Shown: in pieces, positions 61,277-64,000 of the stretch | Numbering within the stretch: the first letter of the stretch is position 1 | Layout: each line of letters opens with the position of its first letter | Assembly (NCBI GenBank): GCA_049840395.1 | Contig: JASGLD010000002.1 | Coordinates: 248,001-312,000 of the forward strand | Length of the DNA stretch: 64,000 bases | Direction of reading: 5' to 3' | From: CAILZL01 sp049840395 | GTDB lineage: Bacteria; Pseudomonadota; Gammaproteobacteria; Steroidobacterales; Steroidobacteraceae | Position numbers and translations under genes: made by a program | Notes under the pieces: generated by a model | Told to the model about the DNA's origin: nothing | The model's input: the letters and a program-made list of their open reading frames with translations, nothing else | The model's database searches: none

Positions 61277-62604
61277 GCCGCCATAAGCACGCGATGAAGC
61301 TGTTGCCACCACAGCAGCTGGAAGTGGTCGATCTGTCGCATGAAGCGCAGGGCATTGCCAAGCTGGATGGGCGTGCGGTGTTCATCGACGGCGCGCTGCC
61401 GGGTGAGACCGTTGAAGTGCAGCTGTTGCAGAAGCGCAAGGGTGTGCAGGAAGCCAAGCTGCTGCAGGTCATCAAACCTTCTGCAGACCGAGTCGATCCC
61501 AAGTGCCAGCACTATGCAATGTGCGGTGGCTGTGCCGAACAACACTTAAGTTCAGAGCGGCAGCTGGCGTTGAAGCAAGGGCAGCTGTTGGACAACATGG
61601 CGCGCATCGCCAAAGTCGATGTGCCGGTTATCCTGCCGCCGCTACAAGCCGATGTCTGGAATTATCGCCGCCGTGCGCGTCTCGGTGCACGTTGGGTACC
61701 GCAGAAGGGCCGCACGCTGGTGGGCTTCCGCGAACGCAACAGCAACAAGCTGGCCAATATCAATCGCTGCGAGATATTGCGTGAGCCATTGAGTTCCTTG
61801 ATCGAACCGCTCAGCCTGTTGATAGGCGGCATGAGCGTGCGCGACAAAGTGCCGCAGGTGGAAGCCGCGGTGGCCGATAACATCACCGCGTTGGTGATTC
61901 GCATTTTGCAGGATCTGACCGAAGCCGATCTGCAAGCCTTACATACCTTCCGTCAGCAGCATGGCGTGCAGATTTATCTGCAACGCGAGGGCTACGACAG
62001 CATCACGCCGCTGCATCCTGAGAGTGTGCAGGCGCTGAGCTATGGTCTGCCGCAATTCAAATTGGAATTCGAGTTCCTGCCCAATGATTTTATTCAAGTG
62101 AACGGTGCCTTGAATCAGCAGATGGTGACGCTGGCCTTGCAGCTGTTGGAAGTGAATGACCAGGACGAAGTGCTGGATCTGTTCTGTGGCTTGGGTAACT
62201 TCTCATTGCCCTTGGCGCGTCACGCCAAGCAGGTGCTGGGCATCGAAGGCGAGGCGTCCTTGGTGGAGCGTGCGCGTCAGAATGCACGCCGCAATGGCCT
62301 GACCAATGTGGAATTCATGACGGCCAATCTGTTCGAAGAGCATAAGGACTCGCCCTTCGCCAAGCGTAAGTTCAACAAGGTATTGCTCGATCCGCCGCGT
62401 GCCGGCGCACGTGAGATCCTGCCGGTGATCGCCAAGTGCGGTGCGCAGCGCATCGTGTACATCTCCTGTCATCCCGGTTCCTTGGCACGCGACACCGGTA
62501 TCTTGGTGCATGAGCTGGGCTATACCTTGAAGTCCGCTGGTGTACTGGACATGTTCCCGCATACTGCCCATGTGGAATCGGTGGCAGTGTTTGAACGCAA
62601 TTGA
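61273..62604 (+). CDS. rlmD: 23S rRNA (uracil1939-C5)-methyltransferase RlmD
   Basis: 443 aa. RlmD uses S-adenosylmethionine to make m5U1939. A TRAM domain (LEVVDLSHEAQGIAKLDGRA) is followed by the iron-sulfur cysteines in CQHYAMCGGCAEQHL with a further one in NRCEIL, then the Rossmann motif VLDLFCGLGNFSLPLA, VLLDPPRAGAREIL, and the catalytic YISCHPGSLARD. Starts at ATG 61273 overlapping the exonuclease stop. Confidence 0.96.
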   Translation: MSRHKHAMKLLPPQQLEVVDLSHEAQGIAKLDGRAVFIDGALPGETVEVQLLQKRKGVQEAKLLQVIKPSADRVDPKCQHYAMCGGCAEQHLSSERQLALKQGQLLDNMARIAKVDVPVILPPLQADVWNYRRRARLGARWVPQKGRTLVGFRERNSNKLANINRCEILREPLSSLIEPLSLLIGGMSVRDKVPQVEAAVADNITALVIRILQDLTEADLQALHTFRQQHGVQIYLQREGYDSITPLHPESVQALSYGLPQFKLEFEFLPNDFIQVNGALNQQMVTLALQLLEVNDQDEVLDLFCGLGNFSLPLARHAKQVLGIEGEASLVERARQNARRNGLTNVEFMTANLFEEHKDSPFAKRKFNKVLLDPPRAGAREILPVIAKCGAQRIVYISCHPGSLARDTGILVHELGYTLKSAGVLDMFPHTAHVESVAVFERN

Positions 62605-62611
62605 GGTTTCC

Positions 62612-63649
62612 ATGACGCTGGGTCCGTTGATGATCGATCTGCTCGGCAAGGAACTGTTGCCGGAAGAACGCGAGATGCTCAAGCACCCATTGGTGGGCGG
62701 CATCATTCTGTTCACACGTAATTTCGAGAGCCGCGAACAGATTCAACACCTGGTGGCCGAAGTGCGTGCGGTGCGTTCACCGCCCTTGTTGGTGGCGGTG
62801 GATTACGAAGGCGGGCGGGTGCAGCGATTCCGCAAGGACTTCACCGTGCTGCCGCCGATGCGTGTGATTGGCCAGGCTTACGATCAAAACCCACAGGCTG
62901 GTTTGAAGCTGGCGCAACAATCCGGTTGGTTGCTGGCAGCCGAATTGCGGGCAGTGGGCATCGATCTCAGTTTTGGCCCAGTGGTGGATCTGGACTATGG
63001 CGCCAGCAGCGTCATTGGCGATCGTGCCTTCCATCGCGATGCGCGCGTGGTGGGCGATCTGGCCGTGGCCATGATGCATGGCATGCGCGATGCCGGCATG
63101 TGTGCAGTGGCCAAGCACTTCCCCGGACACGGTGCCGTGGTGGCGGATTCGCATGTGGCCTTGCCGGTGGACCGACGCCGTTACGTGGACATGGAGAATG
63201 ACATCCATCCCTATACCCGGCTGATCGACAATCAACTGCCGGCGGTGATGGCTGCTCATGTGGTGTTCGAGCGGGTGGACAGTGTGCCGGCCAGCTTCTC
63301 ACGCAAGTGGCTGGTGGATGAGCTGCGCGGCAAGCTGGGTTTCACTGGTGCGGTATTTTCCGATGATCTGAGCATGGAGGGCGCCAGTATCATGGGGCCG
63401 ATCCCGCAACGTGCACACAAGGCTTTGGCTGCCGGCTGCGATATGGTGCTGATCTGCAATAACCGCGATGCTGCGCTGCAAACCTTGCAGCAGTTGAAGC
63501 TGGAGCCGGACCCCGTCAGCCTGGTGCGTCTGGCGCGTTTGCATGGTTCGCCTGGGTTAGGTCAGAAGGAACTGCTGGCCTCAGCCCAATGGCGAGATTG
63601 CTTGGCTGCTGTGTCAATGAGCCGGGAGCCCACGCAGTTCTCAATTTGA
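62612..63649 (+). CDS. nagZ: Beta-N-acetylhexosaminidase NagZ
   Basis: 345-aa GH3 enzyme that removes N-acetylglucosamine from anhydro-muropeptides in the cytoplasm during wall recycling. MIDLLGKELLPEEREMLKHP opens the barrel; VAVDYEGGRVQRFRKDFTVL and the family signature CAVAKHFPGHGAVVADSHVA, with its catalytic His-Asp loop, follow. The probable nucleophile Asp lies in GAVFSDDLSMEGA. ATG 62612 is chosen; the frame extends upstream into rlmD. Confidence 0.95.
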   Translation: MTLGPLMIDLLGKELLPEEREMLKHPLVGGIILFTRNFESREQIQHLVAEVRAVRSPPLLVAVDYEGGRVQRFRKDFTVLPPMRVIGQAYDQNPQAGLKLAQQSGWLLAAELRAVGIDLSFGPVVDLDYGASSVIGDRAFHRDARVVGDLAVAMMHGMRDAGMCAVAKHFPGHGAVVADSHVALPVDRRRYVDMENDIHPYTRLIDNQLPAVMAAHVVFERVDSVPASFSRKWLVDELRGKLGFTGAVFSDDLSMEGASIMGPIPQRAHKALAAGCDMVLICNNRDAALQTLQQLKLEPDPVSLVRLARLHGSPGLGQKELLASAQWRDCLAAVSMSREPTQFSI

Positions 63650-63747
63650 AATAAAGACACTATCTGGAATGGTGCAAATGGCCCACGACAGGGGTAGCCT
63701 CAATCTACCCCCGTTTGCATCTTAAATTGCGAGTCACGGAGCTCAAT

Positions 63748-64000
63748 GTGTCACTGGATTGGCTGGTCCTGCAAAGTCTGATCGACGCCTCATCGGAAGG
63801 GGTTGTGGTCTGTGACGCTCGCAGCGGCGGCTGGCCGGTGGTGTATGCCAATCATGCATTCGAGCAGTTGACCGGTTATCGCAGCAGCGAATTGCAGGGA
63901 CGTAGTTTGTCCCTGCTGCAACAGGGCGAAGACAATCAAGAAGGGCTGACCTTGATGCGCGCCGCACTGCGCGAAGGCATCGCCTGTCGCACCGCAGTAC
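63748..64000 (+). CDS. PAS-domain signalling protein (N-terminal part)
   Basis: 84 residues before the window ends. GGAG lies six bases before GTG 63748. SLIDASSEGVVVCDARSGGW, YANHAFEQLTGYRSSELQGR and SLSLLQQGEDN follow the PAS pattern (D-x-x-x-P-V-V-Y-x-N, F-x-x-L-T-G-Y, G), and the NCRFLQ-like region suggests a LOV/PAS type, although the photoactive cysteine is not visible in this stretch. The output domain is beyond the window, so kinase, cyclase or other function cannot be stated. Confidence 0.85.
   Translation, partial: MSLDWLVLQSLIDASSEGVVVCDARSGGWPVVYANHAFEQLTGYRSSELQGRSLSLLQQGEDNQEGLTLMRAALREGIACRTAV

Overview
The window is chromosomal DNA of a Gammaproteobacterium. The conserved blocks sdhCDAB-sdhE-ygfX, rpoE-rseA-rseB, lepA-lepB-DUF4845-rnc-era-recO-pdxJ-acpS, exonuclease-rlmD-nagZ and the yfhM/pbpC pair are gammaproteobacterial. 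The TonB receptor cluster, a DUF1674 gene beside sdh, RHS genes and REP/RAYT elements fit a Nevskiales/Steroidobacterales- or Xanthomonadales-like lineage, but I cannot fix the taxon from sequence alone.

1-9.4 kb: a divergent guanidine-utilisation locus. Leftward: an uptake ABC transporter (binding protein, and a permease cut by the window edge) behind a sigma-54-type promoter and a guanidine-I (ykkC) riboswitch. Rightward: a second sigma-54-type promoter, two carboxyguanidine deiminase subunits, a guanidine-II (mini-ykkC) riboswitch, a guanidine/urea carboxylase and allophanate hydrolase. Together they would import guanidine, carboxylate it, deiminate it to allophanate and release ammonia, under both nitrogen and guanidine control. 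A 162-bp palindromic repeat is inserted in frame in the carboxylase.

9.5-15.8 kb: glycogen phosphorylase, a leftward set (PadR regulator like YqjI, ferric-siderophore reductase like YqjH, membrane protein), and ygfZ. 15.9-20.5 kb: succinate dehydrogenase flanked by assembly factors (DUF1674/SDHAF4-like upstream, sdhE downstream). 20.6-30.4 kb: sigma-E module, then translation, secretion, RNA processing, DNA repair and cofactor genes.

30.4-37.9 kb: two leftward secreted SnoaL-like paralogues and a rightward run of TonB receptor, DUF6152 protein, two related envelope proteins, another SnoaL-like protein and a 70-aa secreted protein; the substrate is unknown. 38.1-46.9 kb: alpha-2-macroglobulin (yfhM) and pbpC, normally adjacent, separated by a REP-associated transposase (RAYT) with its REPs.

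47-60.4 kb: accessory island. A secreted YD/IPT repeat protein and a 1417-aa RHS protein with a variable tip are followed by a 55-aa two-helix membrane ORF (candidate immunity protein). Next come a second RAYT element with 37-bp terminal inverted repeats, and several small uncharacterised genes separated by about 150-bp non-autonomous derivatives of that element. One derivative abuts a fragment resembling an RHS tip, next to a HEAT-like gene. I read this as an archive of RHS tip/immunity cassettes partitioned by RAYT-derived repeats, the most unusual structure here. 60.5-64 kb returns to core genes: exonuclease, rlmD, nagZ and the start of a PAS-domain protein.
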